Of a DNA stretch of 64,000 nucleotides, positions 29,389-37,527 are shown piece by piece; the stretch's first letter is position 1, and each line of letters begins with the position of its first letter. This DNA comes from Sphingobium yanoikuyae (GTDB taxonomy: Bacteria; Pseudomonadota; Alphaproteobacteria; Sphingomonadales; Sphingomonadaceae): contig NZ_CP053021.1 of the NCBI RefSeq assembly GCF_013001025.1, forward strand, positions 4,781,001-4,845,000. Direction: 5' to 3'. The position numbers were made by a program, and so were the translations under genes. The notes beneath the pieces were generated by a model that worked only from the letters and a program-made list of their open reading frames with translations, made no database searches and was not told the DNA's origin.

Positions 29389-29412
29389 CGGGTGAAGGAC
29401 AGGAGACATCCC

Positions 29413-30192
29413 ATGACTCAAGACACCATCCTCATCACCGGCGCGTCGGACGGTATCGGCGCCGTCTATGCCGACCGCTTCGCCAGGCGCGGGGCCAATC
29501 TGATCCTTGTCGCCCGCCGCGCCGAGAAGCTGGAGGCGCTGGCCGCCCGCTTGCGCGCCGACAGCGGAGTCAGCGTCGAGGTGATCGCCGCCGATCTGGC
29601 CAAGGTCGATGATCTGGCCCGGGTCGAGGCGCGGCTGCGCGACGATGACGCGATCACCGGCCTCGTCAACAATGCCGGCATCGCCGGGGAGCAGGCCTTT
29701 GTCGAAACCGACCCGGCCTATCTCACCGGCCTCATCGACCTCAACATATTGGCGGTGACGCGGCTGTCCCGCGCCATTGCGCCGCGGCTGGCGGCGAAGG
29801 GCGCAGGCACGCTGATCAACATCACGTCGGTCACGGCGCTGATGCCGGACGGCTTCACCGCCGTCTATCCCGCGACCAAGGCCTATGTGCTGGCCTTTAC
29901 CGAAGCGCTGCAGGTCGAATTGGGCGGCAAGGGCGTGAAGGTGCAGGCAGTGCTGCCCGGCATCACCCGCACCGCCATCTGGACGGCGGAACAGATCGCC
30001 GGCCTGCCGCCGCACATGGTGATGGATGTCGAGGTGATGGTCGACGCGGCGCTGGCCGGGCTCGACTTGGGCGAGGCGATCACCATCCCCGCCCTGCCGG
30101 ACAATGCCGATCTCGATGCCTATCTCGCCGCGCGGGCCGCGCTTCGGCCCAACCTGTCGCTCAAGGATGCGGCGCCCCGCTACCGGGTGTGA
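29413..30192 (+). CDS. Short-chain dehydrogenase/reductase
   Basis: Classical SDR oxidoreductase, NAD(P)-dependent; substrate unknown. The start MTQDTILITGASDGIG (29413) has AGGAGA 8 bases upstream, and gives 259 residues. The nucleotide-binding TGASDGIG is at residues about 9-16, VNNAGIAG follows, and the catalytic serine and YxxxK are in NITSVTALM and VYPATKAYV. The arginines in VARRAEKLEAL after strand 2 suggest NADP preference. It is the middle gene of the hydrolase-SDR-membrane protein unit, and a terminator-like repeat follows it closely. Confidence 0.93.
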   Translation: MTQDTILITGASDGIGAVYADRFARRGANLILVARRAEKLEALAARLRADSGVSVEVIAADLAKVDDLARVEARLRDDDAITGLVNNAGIAGEQAFVETDPAYLTGLIDLNILAVTRLSRAIAPRLAAKGAGTLINITSVTALMPDGFTAVYPATKAYVLAFTEALQVELGGKGVKVQAVLPGITRTAIWTAEQIAGLPPHMVMDVEVMVDAALAGLDLGEAITIPALPDNADLDAYLAARAALRPNLSLKDAAPRYRV

Positions 30193-30198
30193 ACCACC

Positions 30199-30233
30199 CC
30201 CGTTCGGTTCGAGCTTGTCGAGAACCGAACGGG
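30199..30233. terminator. Palindromic repeat copy 2, also a rho-independent terminator shape
   Basis: A 12-bp perfect stem CCCGTTCGGTTC / GAACCGAACGGG encloses an 11-base loop and is followed by TTTTT on the plus strand. It lies 7 bases after the SDR stop codon. It shares the sequence of the dispersed repeat at 29331 but has a much tighter hairpin and the T-run. Confidence 0.75.
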
Positions 30234-30257
30234 TTTTTGGAAACTAGGAGAAAAATC

Positions 30258-30770
30258 ATGATCCTCGGTCTTTCCATTCCCGCCTTCATCGCCCTGCATG
30301 TCGCGATCAGCCTGATCGGCATCGCCAGCGGCCTTGTCGCCCTGCCGGCCATGGCAAAGGGGCATGTCCTGCCAAAAGTGCAGGGCCTGTTCCTGGTGAC
30401 GACCCTGCTCACCAGCCTGACCGGCTTCCTCTTTCCCTTTCGCGGCTTCACCCCGGCGATCGGCGTCGGTATCCTCTCCACGCTGGTACTGATTATCGCC
30501 TTCGCCGCCTTTTACGGCCTTGGCCTGCGGGGCCGGGCGCGGGGCATTTATGCGGTGACCGCGACCATCGCTTTGTGGCTCAACCTGTTCGTGCTGGTCG
30601 TACAGGGTTTCCTCAAGGTGCCGGCGCTCAATCGGCTGGCGCCGACCGGCACGGAGCCGCCCTTCCTCGCCGCCCAAAGCCTTCTGCTGATCGTCATGCT
30701 GATTCTGGGCGCGGCGATCCTGCGTCAGCCAAGGCTCGCGCGGAAGGCGGCGAGCCGCTCGATCGCCTGA
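30258..30770 (+). CDS. Hypothetical four-helix membrane protein
   Basis: The start MILGLSIPAFIALHVAISL (30258) has AGGAG 8 bases upstream; the longer frame from 30189 would run through the terminator hairpin. The 170-residue product has four or five hydrophobic helices (GIASGLVALPAM, GLFLVTTLLTSLTGFLF, GVGILSTLVLIIAFAAFYGL, ATIALWLNLFVLVVQGFL, LLLIVMLILGAAIL) and short loops. No family is certain. Its 3' end overlaps the convergent aminotransferase gene by 46 bases. Confidence 0.85.
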   Translation: MILGLSIPAFIALHVAISLIGIASGLVALPAMAKGHVLPKVQGLFLVTTLLTSLTGFLFPFRGFTPAIGVGILSTLVLIIAFAAFYGLGLRGRARGIYAVTATIALWLNLFVLVVQGFLKVPALNRLAPTGTEPPFLAAQSLLLIVMLILGAAILRQPRLARKAASRSIA

Positions 30771-31909
30771 TCCAGCGTCGCGTCCGACTTGGAGAAGCAG
30801 AGACGGACCAGATGGGTGACCGGATCGTCGGGGTAGAAGGCGGAGATCGGGATCGCCGCCACCCCGGCTTCGTCGATGATCCGGTTGCAGAAGGTCACAT
30901 CGTCCATCGCGATGCCCGACGCGGGCAGGTCGATCGACAGGAACCAGGTGGCGCCGCTGGGCTGCACGACATAGCCTGCCCTGATGAGCCCCGCCGCCAG
31001 CCGATCGCGCGACGCCTGATAGGCGGTGCGCTGGTTGCCGAGCCAATCATCGGGCCAGCCCAGCCCCTGCGCCACCGCCCATTGCAGATTGGGCGGGGTG
31101 GTGAAGGTCAGGAACTGGTGGGCGCGGGCGAGCAGGGTGGCGATCGGCGGCGCGGCGCACATCCAGCCGACCTTCCAGCCGGTGACGGAAAAGACCTTGC
31201 CCGCCGACCCGATCTTGACCGTGCGCTCGCGCATGCCGGGAAAACCGATCAGCGGGCGATGCGGCAGCCCGTCATAGACGGTTTCCTCCCATACCTCGTC
31301 GCAGAGCGCGATCAGGTCATTGGTGGTGCAGAGGTCGGCCAGCAGCGCCAGTTCCGCCTCACGCAGCACGATGCCGGTCGGATTGACCGGATTGTTCATC
31401 AGCAGGATGCGGGTCCGGGGCGTGATCGCCGCCTCCAGCGCGTCGCGGGTGACGCGCCAGTCGGGCGGGGTCAGCTTCACCACCCTGGCCACGCCGCCGA
31501 CCCGCTCGACCAGCGGCAGATAGGCGTCATAGAGCGGCGCCAGCATCAGCACCTCGTCTCCCGGTCGCACCAGCGCCAGCAGGCTGGCGGCGATCGCCTC
31601 GGTCGCGCCCGATGTGACGACGATTTCCTGCGGGCTGAGGTCCAGCCCCTGGCGCCGCGCATAATGATCGGCCAGCGCCGTTCGCAGTTCGATCAGGCCG
31701 GGCATCGGCGGATATTGGCTGGACCGGGTCAGCAGCGCGTCCGCCGCCGCCTGCAGCACTGCCTGCGGTCCCGGCCCCTCGGGAAAGCCTTGCCCCAGAT
31801 TGATCGCACCGGTTTCCCGCGCGCGCGCCGACATATGCTCGAAGATGGTGGTCGGCATGTCGCGATAGACGGGATGGCCAAGTCGGGTGTCGGGCAAGCA
31901 GGGCTCCAT
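30725..31909 (-). CDS. Class I/II PLP-dependent aminotransferase
   Basis: Fold-type I aminotransferase of the branch that includes kynurenine/methionine aminotransferases (YbdL-like). The 394-residue product shows INLGQGFPEG and YPPMPGLIELRTAL near the N-terminus, VTSGATEAIAA, the conserved NNPVNPTGIVL, CDEVWEETVYDG, and the PLP-binding lysine in SAGKVFSVTGWKVGW (about Lys238). An internal ATG at 31858 (MPTTIFEHMSARA) also fits the family start; neither has a strong binding site. The exact amino donor cannot be read from the sequence. Confidence 0.92.
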   Translation of the reverse strand: MEPCLPDTRLGHPVYRDMPTTIFEHMSARARETGAINLGQGFPEGPGPQAVLQAAADALLTRSSQYPPMPGLIELRTALADHYARRQGLDLSPQEIVVTSGATEAIAASLLALVRPGDEVLMLAPLYDAYLPLVERVGGVARVVKLTPPDWRVTRDALEAAITPRTRILLMNNPVNPTGIVLREAELALLADLCTTNDLIALCDEVWEETVYDGLPHRPLIGFPGMRERTVKIGSAGKVFSVTGWKVGWMCAAPPIATLLARAHQFLTFTTPPNLQWAVAQGLGWPDDWLGNQRTAYQASRDRLAAGLIRAGYVVQPSGATWFLSIDLPASGIAMDDVTFCNRIIDEAGVAAIPISAFYPDDPVTHLVRLCFSKSDATLDQAIERLAAFRASLG

Positions 31910-31934
31910 CGGATCGTCGGCGGTGGTTTGATCT

Positions 31935-31996
31935 AGAGCCTGATCGTTTGAGGTGGAAGCGCCTTGCGCTTCTACCGATGACGTGAATTAGGCTCT
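31935..31996. repeat. Palindromic intergenic repeat
   Basis: The 62-base stretch begins AGAGCCTGATCGTTTGAGG and ends with AATTAGGCTCT, so its ends are inverted repeats of about 8-10 bases. It also contains an inner pair, GGAAGCGCC / GCGCTTC. Units of this type (AGAGC-TGATCGTTT) recur between genes in alphaproteobacteria. It lies in the 169-base gap before the carbonic anhydrase. Confidence 0.6.
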
Positions 31997-32078
31997 GCTT
32001 CTTGATCCTGGTCTTTCCATTGCCCTGCGCAAACCGGTCCGGCATCATGATGCCTCCTCATCACAGGGAGACAGACCC

Positions 32079-32855
32079 ATGTGTTCGGACGTCGATGGCA
32101 TGCATGACCAGCCGCACGGGACGCAGGAGGAGGATGGCGCCGCGCCCTCCCGCCGCGCCTTTCTGACAGCGATGACGATGGCGGGCGGGGTGGCCATGGC
32201 CGCCCTGCCGTCCGTGCCCGCGATGGCGGCGCCCCCCGCCGACGGCCCGGATGCGTCGATGACGCCGGACGCCGCCCTGGCCGAGATCATGGCCGGCAAT
32301 GCCCGTTTCGTCGCCGGCAAGCCGACCGCCCATCTGCAGGACCTGTCGATCATCAAGGCGCGCGCGGCCGAGGGCCAATGGCCCGTGGTCGGCGTCCTGT
32401 CATGCGCCGATTCGCGCGTGCCGGTGGAGATGGTGTTCGACGAATATATCGGCCGGCTGTTCGTCACCCGCATCGCCGGCAACATCACCACGCCGGAAAT
32501 CGTCGCCAGCCTGGAATATGGCGTGGCGGTGCTGGGGCTGAAGGCGCTGGTCGTCATGGGCCACAGCAATTGCGGCGCGGTGAAGGCGGCGATCGACAAT
32601 CCCGAGGTGCCGGGCCAGATCAGCGCGCTCTTCCCCGCGATCCTGCCCGCCCTCTATCTCGCCCGCAGCAAGGATGCGGCGATCGTCACCCGCACCAATG
32701 CGCTGGTGCAGGCGGCGACTCTGGTCAACGCCTCACCGGTGATCGAGGAGAAGGTGAAGGCGGGCGCGCTGAAGGTGGTCGCCGCCGTCTATGACGTGGC
32801 GACCGGCAAGGTCGACATGCTGCCGGTGCCGGCCGACATGCTGATGCGCGGCTGA
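32079..32855 (+). CDS. Beta-class carbonic anhydrase with Tat signal peptide
   Basis: Zinc enzyme that interconverts CO2 and bicarbonate. The 258-residue product follows an AGGGAG binding site. The N-terminus has SRRAFLTAMTMAGGVAMAAL (twin arginine at residues 25-26, then a hydrophobic segment and AMAA cleavage region), so it should be exported folded by Tat to the periplasm. The enzyme part has the zinc ligands and catalytic pair in SCADSRVPVE (Cys, Asp, Arg) and GHSNCGAVKAA (His, Cys). Exported beta enzymes are less common than cytoplasmic ones. It converges with the amidohydrolase gene, 4 bases apart. Confidence 0.93.
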   Translation: MCSDVDGMHDQPHGTQEEDGAAPSRRAFLTAMTMAGGVAMAALPSVPAMAAPPADGPDASMTPDAALAEIMAGNARFVAGKPTAHLQDLSIIKARAAEGQWPVVGVLSCADSRVPVEMVFDEYIGRLFVTRIAGNITTPEIVASLEYGVAVLGLKALVVMGHSNCGAVKAAIDNPEVPGQISALFPAILPALYLARSKDAAIVTRTNALVQAATLVNASPVIEEKVKAGALKVVAAVYDVATGKVDMLPVPADMLMRG

Positions 32856-32859
32856 TCCG

Positions 32860-34317
32860 TCAGGGCCGGGTCGCTGCGTTCCAGGCGGCGACCTTCGCCT
32901 TCGTCTCTGCCAGCAGCGCGTCGAGCTTGGCCCGGTCCTGCAATGTGCCGCGCAGGATCACCGCGTCGATCGCCTTGGTGGCGTGGATATCCTCCAGCGG
33001 ATTGGCGGTCAGCAGCACCATATCCGCCTGCTTGCCTTCCGCCACCGCGCCATAACGGTCGAGCAGGCCGAACCAGGCCGGGCCGGCGCGGGTGGCGCTG
33101 GCCAGCGCTTGGGCCGGGGTCAGGCCGCGATCGACATAGAGCGCCAGTTCCTGGTGCAGGGCAAAGCCGGAATAGTCGAAGCTGTTGAGGAAGCCCGCAT
33201 CGGTGCCGGCCATGATCGTCACACCGGCCTGCTGCAACAGCGGCAGGATCGCGGCATTATGCTCGTAAATGGCGTGGCGCTGGGCGATCTGCTCGGGCGT
33301 CGCCTTGGCCGCGCGCTCGATCCGCCAGTCATAGGTCTTGCGCAGGCGCGGGCCGATATAGGCCAGTTCGGGATCGGCGCTGTGATCGTTCTGGTCGAGA
33401 TAGGCGACGGTGCGCGAGATGCTGAGCGTGGGCGTCACGAACACGCCGCGCGCCGCCATGTCGCGATAGGCCGCCATGGCGGTGGCTTCGTCAAAGCCGG
33501 CATCCAGTTGCGCGCTGGCCTGTGCCCGGTCGATCCTGCCGGCGGCGAAATCGGCGGTGATCCGCGCCTCGTCCTTCACGCCCGCCTTGTGGGCATAGTC
33601 GATATGCTCGATCGAGTTGATCCCGGCGTCGATCGCCTGGCCGACGGTCAAGGCCATCGGGATATGGCCTGACGCACGCAGCCCGGCGCCGCGCGCCTGG
33701 CGCACGGCATAGAGGAACAGATCGGGCTTAAGGGTGCTGTCGGTGATCTTGACGAAATTGACGTTCAGTTCTTTCAGCTTGGCGATCGCCTGGTCGACAT
33801 CGGCCTCCGACCCGGTTTCCAGCGCGCCCTTCCACACCGGCTTGATCCCCTCGATCTTGGGGCCGGAACTCAGCAGGGTCGGGCCAAACAGCCGCCCGTC
33901 GGCAATCTCGCCGCGCCAGCGCAGCACATCATAGGGCAGGTCGCCCGACGCATCGCGCACGGTGGTGATGCCGTTGGCGATATAGAGCGGCAGCAGCGCC
34001 TTATTCTCTTCGATCAGCTCCGGCCCGCCGCCGAAATGGACATGCATGTCCCACAGGCCGGGGATCAGATAGCGGCCCTTGGCCTCGACATTCTTGCCCG
34101 CGCGCCAGGCGGCGGCGATCGTGCCGTCGTCGCCGACCGCGACGATGCGGTCGCCCTTGGTCGCCACCGCCTGATCGGGGACTAGGCGGCCATGCTCGAC
34201 ATCGACCAGCGTCGCATGGCGGATCAGCAGGTCGGCGCGGGCCGGCGCGGCCTTCGCTGCGGTGGGCAGGGGCAACAGGGCAGTGGCGGCCAGCAGCGCG
34301 GCGAGAAGCGTCTTCAT
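32860..34317 (-). CDS. Secreted amidohydrolase family protein
   Basis: Metal-dependent hydrolase of the amidohydrolase superfamily, imidazolonepropionase-like branch. The start MKTLLAALLAATALLPL (34317) opens a signal peptide; the longer in-frame start would enter the promoter region. The 485-residue product has the first metal pair in GLWDMHVHFGGG, later histidines in SGHIPMALT and SIEHIDYAH, and the final aspartate in AGTDAGFLNSFDY. The substrate is unknown; peptide- or lactone-like compounds are common in this branch. It is divergent from a LysR regulator that may control it. Confidence 0.9.
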   Translation of the reverse strand: MKTLLAALLAATALLPLPTAAKAAPARADLLIRHATLVDVEHGRLVPDQAVATKGDRIVAVGDDGTIAAAWRAGKNVEAKGRYLIPGLWDMHVHFGGGPELIEENKALLPLYIANGITTVRDASGDLPYDVLRWRGEIADGRLFGPTLLSSGPKIEGIKPVWKGALETGSEADVDQAIAKLKELNVNFVKITDSTLKPDLFLYAVRQARGAGLRASGHIPMALTVGQAIDAGINSIEHIDYAHKAGVKDEARITADFAAGRIDRAQASAQLDAGFDEATAMAAYRDMAARGVFVTPTLSISRTVAYLDQNDHSADPELAYIGPRLRKTYDWRIERAAKATPEQIAQRHAIYEHNAAILPLLQQAGVTIMAGTDAGFLNSFDYSGFALHQELALYVDRGLTPAQALASATRAGPAWFGLLDRYGAVAEGKQADMVLLTANPLEDIHATKAIDAVILRGTLQDRAKLDALLAETKAKVAAWNAATRP

Positions 34318-34383
34318 GAAAATCCCCGGTTCTTGTGCGGCGCGCAGGATAGGCAGGGGCTGCATCATCCACAAACAACATAT

Positions 34384-34402
34384 ATGAATAGCAATCATTC
34401 AT
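34384..34402. promoter_or_regulatory. Candidate LysR-type operator
   Basis: ATGAAT at 34384 and ATTCAT at 34397 form an inverted repeat with a 7-base spacer, in an AT-rich patch of the 102-base gap between the amidohydrolase and the LysR gene. The T-N11-A style and the position fit an autoregulating LysR protein. Binding is inferred. Confidence 0.5.
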
Positions 34403-34419
34403 GATCCAAATGGAATGCC

Positions 34420-35256
34420 ATGCTCGATCCGCGCCTGCTCCGTGCCTTTGTCGCGATCGCCGACAGCGGCAGCTTCACCATTGCGGCGCAGCGGCTGCAC
34501 ATGACCCAGTCGACCATCAGCCAGCAGCTCGGCCGGCTGGAACAGGCGGTGGGGCATATGCTGGTCGATCGGGCGGCACGGCCGGTGCGGCCGACCGCGG
34601 CGGGCGAGCGGCTGTTGGGCCATGCCCGGCGCATCCTGTCGCTGCAGCAAGAGGCGGAAAGCCTGCTTGCCGATCCGGCCGGCAGCGCGTCGATCCGCAT
34701 CGGCCTGCCCGACGACATAGCCAGTCGCGACATGATGCGGGTGTTCGCCCGCTTTTCCGAGCAATATCGGGCGGTGCGGCTGGACGTTACTACCGGGCTC
34801 AGCCGCGATCTCACGCGCCGATACCGCGCGGGCGAGTTTGACATCATCGCTGTCAAGGAACCGACGCCGAGCGCCGATTGCCGCGCCAGTTTCGCCGAGC
34901 CGATCGGCTGGCATGAAAGCGCGGACCGGCAGGGCGACTGGCCCGATCCCCTGCCGCTGGTCGCCTTTCCGGCGGGTGGCCTCTATCGCGACGCGATGTT
35001 CGACCGGATCGGACGGGAAAGGCGGCGCTGCCATGTGGCCTTCACCGGCAGCGACCTCACCAGCGTGCTGACCGCAGTGGAAGCGGGCATGGGCCTGTCG
35101 CTGGTGCCGATGCGCGCGGCGGCCGGACGGGCGGTGCGACCCTATGCGCCGTTCGGGGAAGAGGCCGCCATGCGCGTGTCGCTCTATGCCTGGGACGATG
35201 CCGGGCCGACGGCTGAACTGGTGGCGCAGATGGCGGCGGTTCTGGCGGAGCGGTAA
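34420..35256 (+). CDS. LysR family transcriptional regulator
   Basis: The 278-residue product has the LysR N-terminal helix-turn-helix (MLDPRLLRAFVAIADSGSFTIAAQRLHMTQSTISQQLGRLEQAVG) up to about residue 60, then a periplasmic-binding-fold effector domain (IRIGLPDDIASRDMMRVFARF, VTTGLSRDLTRRYRAGEFDI, GSDLTSVLTAVEAGMGLSLVP). It is divergent from the amidohydrolase gene, with a candidate operator between. It is the last gene of core-genome character before the AT-rich boundary. Confidence 0.93.
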   Translation: MLDPRLLRAFVAIADSGSFTIAAQRLHMTQSTISQQLGRLEQAVGHMLVDRAARPVRPTAAGERLLGHARRILSLQQEAESLLADPAGSASIRIGLPDDIASRDMMRVFARFSEQYRAVRLDVTTGLSRDLTRRYRAGEFDIIAVKEPTPSADCRASFAEPIGWHESADRQGDWPDPLPLVAFPAGGLYRDAMFDRIGRERRRCHVAFTGSDLTSVLTAVEAGMGLSLVPMRAAAGRAVRPYAPFGEEAAMRVSLYAWDDAGPTAELVAQMAAVLAER

Positions 35257-35286
35257 GCGGCAAGGGCTGCGGCGGCTCGCGCCGCC

Positions 35287-35336
35287 GAGTAAATCGGATG
35301 ACCGTCCCCCGGACGGTCAGTTGTTCCGATTTACTC
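35287..35336. repeat. Long compound palindrome at the island boundary
   Basis: A 12-bp perfect outer stem GAGTAAATCGGA (35287-35298) / TCCGATTTACTC (35325-35336) encloses an inner 9-bp stem TGACCGTCC / GGACGGTCA with a CCC loop, and a five-base asymmetric bulge GTTGT. It follows the LysR gene by 30 bases and has no T-run after it. It may end LysR transcription or mark a recombination site. Confidence 0.7.
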
Positions 35337-35734
35337 CCACTCAATTATCGATCGCATAATCTAACCATTTGAAAAGAGAAGCAAAAAAATATTTTCAAAA
35401 ACCGTTATACCGTCAGAACCGCCGACGCCAAGCTAGTGCTTATGAAAATATTGGGTTTTTTAGGCTCGATGGCCAGTCGCAAATTTCGCCATCTATCGCC
35501 GATGACGGTTGCCGGACCAAATTCGGGTCTGGGGCGGCGAAAGTGCTCGCAACAATCCCATCATACCGATCCGCAACCGAATTTTCCATCGGCATCGAAA
35601 GGTTCGGGCTTTGACACCTCTCCATATTGCGTCTCAGAAGCATAGTGCCGCTTCGATACCGATCGTCGGCGGACATCTTCCAAACCAAACTCATCATATC
35701 TGACACGTTATCAGTCGCTATCGGTCAAATTTGA
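35337..35734. other. AT-rich stretch without a recognisable gene
   Basis: About 400 bases between the palindrome and the HipA-like gene are clearly richer in A and T than anything to the left (runs such as AAAAAAATATTTTC near 35,384). Only short frames under 90 codons occur and none has family character or a good binding site. It probably marks the left part of the accessory region. Confidence 0.6.
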
Positions 35735-36967
35735 TTATGCGGCCATCGCAATTTCAGTTTCGGCATTTGCGAAGGCTGGCTCATAGTCACGCGCCAGCGC
35801 ACCTGACACGCCGACCTGACGCAGAGCCTCGCGCCATCCTTCCGATATGCGGCGAACCGTGTCGCGAACCATCCGTCTTGCCTCCTCGGGAGGAAGTTCG
35901 AAAAACTCACAAGCCTCGAGTGCAAGCGATATGGAGCGGTCGTGCGCACCGCCCTCCAAAATCGCCGTCTCAAGATGGGGATTTCGATCTGGAGCTGGGT
36001 TCACGTCGAACACCGGAGATAACCGCCATTGCCCGCCTCCCACATAGAGGAAGCCGTGGTTTTTCAGGTGGTCATCCTTGTTGGATACAAGGATCGTGAA
36101 AATTAGGCGCAGGAAAAGCTCGCGGAAATCGGCTTTGGGATCGGCGCCATAGGCCCGGATAAAATCGACGATCTCGGTATAAGAGCCCAGCTCCGTCCCG
36201 GTCTTCCCAAGGGCCGTGCGCGCCGAGATATAGGGAATCCGGGAACTGCCTCGCCGGTCGAACCGCTGGATCAGCGCGACCGGAAAGGGAGTGTCGGCGA
36301 GTTCAAGCCTGGCCGTAGGCGTGCGAATGCCGCAAGCTTGGGCTAGCCGAAGCGTCGCGACCTCGACCCGTTCGATCGGCTGCTGATCGTGAACCGAGGT
36401 GAATTTGGCCAACCAGAGCGTATCGCCGTCCTGGACATTGGCCTTGGGCCGGGCGCCGCCTGAACCGCCCGCGCCCGCCAATGCCTGCATCTCTTCGGCA
36501 GAGATCTCCTTACCCTGCTCATAGGCGCGGGCAATGGCCGTTATCGCTTCCAGCTCGACGAGGCGGGGCACGGCGTCACCCGCTTTACCGCGGATGATCT
36601 CTCCATCGTCGCCTTGAAATCGCAGTGCGCCCTGACGACAGGCGTCGTCGGACAGCGTCAGATACTCAAACTCGCTCAGACCATTGCCATAGGCACGTTC
36701 GAGAAGGCGCCGTCCCCAACTGTCCGGCGCGGCATCGGCGAAGACGCCCGCCAGTGCATCACGCATGTTCCCTGGCTGCCCCGACGTATGAAAAGGGCCG
36801 CCTTCTAGGGGAAGATCCGGCTGCACGGCAAAGGCGCGGGGATTTTCTATCCAGGCAGCGTCATAGGCAAAGGTCGAGAACTGCCGCGGCCCCGCTGCTG
36901 TGAAACGCAGCTGACCGACGGGCGCACGACTGTCGCCAAGAACAACCTGGGCAACGAACTCCGCCAT
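35735..36967 (-). CDS. hipA: HipA family type II toxin kinase
   Basis: Serine/threonine kinase-like toxin; E. coli HipA phosphorylates glutamyl-tRNA synthetase and causes persistence. The 410-residue product begins MAEFVAQVVLGDSRAPVGQLRF. It has the N-terminal HipA domain with GVFADAAPDSWGRRLLERA, an ATP-binding region (AGGSGGARPKANV, LWLAKFTS), and the catalytic and metal residues in LVSNKDDHLKNHGFLYV and LSPVFDVNPAP. It starts inside the antitoxin stop codon (TGATG), so the two are translationally coupled, antitoxin first, as in hipBA. Confidence 0.92.
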   Translation of the reverse strand: MAEFVAQVVLGDSRAPVGQLRFTAAGPRQFSTFAYDAAWIENPRAFAVQPDLPLEGGPFHTSGQPGNMRDALAGVFADAAPDSWGRRLLERAYGNGLSEFEYLTLSDDACRQGALRFQGDDGEIIRGKAGDAVPRLVELEAITAIARAYEQGKEISAEEMQALAGAGGSGGARPKANVQDGDTLWLAKFTSVHDQQPIERVEVATLRLAQACGIRTPTARLELADTPFPVALIQRFDRRGSSRIPYISARTALGKTGTELGSYTEIVDFIRAYGADPKADFRELFLRLIFTILVSNKDDHLKNHGFLYVGGGQWRLSPVFDVNPAPDRNPHLETAILEGGAHDRSISLALEACEFFELPPEEARRMVRDTVRRISEGWREALRQVGVSGALARDYEPAFANAETEIAMAA

Positions 36968-37344
36968 CAGAACGACGCTCCGTCAGGATCGACCACGTCA
37001 TCGAGCGCGCGCGTCGGCTCCGACTTGGCCTTTTGCTTTCTGACCCTGGTCGCGAAAGACTTGCCTCGTTGCGGCAGGCGCTCGCTAGAAAGCGCAAGCC
37101 CCAGATCATCCTTGCGGACATCGATCAGATCGGCCAGCCGTTCGACAAGCCCAAGAACGACCAGCACATCCGCAAGCGTCCCAATAGCAACGCCAGGGTC
37201 GCCCTTTTCGAGCCGCGCGATAGAACTGGCCGATGTTCCGGAGCGCAGGGCCAGGTCCGCAACCGCAATACTGCGCCGTAGCCGCGCATTTCGAATGTCC
37301 TGGCCAAGCCTTTCGAGGGCTGGTCTGACCTTTGGAGAGCCCAT
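36967..37344 (-). CDS. HipB-like XRE-family antitoxin
   Basis: Small helix-turn-helix protein expected to neutralise the adjacent HipA kinase and repress the operon. The 125-residue product has an XRE domain at residues about 10-65: LERLGQDIRNARLRRSIAVADLALRSGTSASSIARLEKGDPGVAIGTL, in which the recognition helix is TSASSIARLEKG. The C-terminal tail is basic (RVRKQKAKSEPT). Its stop overlaps the HipA start. A palindrome lies 23 bases upstream of the start. Confidence 0.88.
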   Translation of the reverse strand: MGSPKVRPALERLGQDIRNARLRRSIAVADLALRSGTSASSIARLEKGDPGVAIGTLADVLVVLGLVERLADLIDVRKDDLGLALSSERLPQRGKSFATRVRKQKAKSEPTRALDDVVDPDGASF

Positions 37345-37527
37345 GACAATGCCCCATATCTGATAAATTACGGAGTAATGTTTGTCATATTTGATGAGTT
37401 ATGTCAAGGATGCGGTGGCCGCGTGGACGCCGAATAACCGGAAACAGGCCTCACTCTTCGCCCAGTAGGAGGCAAAATCTGACTCGTGCCTGGCCAACCT
37501 CGGCTGGCCTCAGGATGATGGCGAGGA
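37345..37527 (-). promoter_or_regulatory. Promoter/operator region of the HipBA-like pair
   Basis: Within this 183-base gap ATTAC-GGA-GTAAT (37367-37379) is a perfect inverted repeat, flanked by two similar copies of ATCAAATATGAC/ATCAGATATGGG on the minus strand. TTGACA reads on the minus strand at 37407-37402 as a possible -35 box, but the -10 box at the right distance (CAAACA) is poor. The rest of the gap, towards the TcmP stop, holds nothing recognised. Confidence 0.5.
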
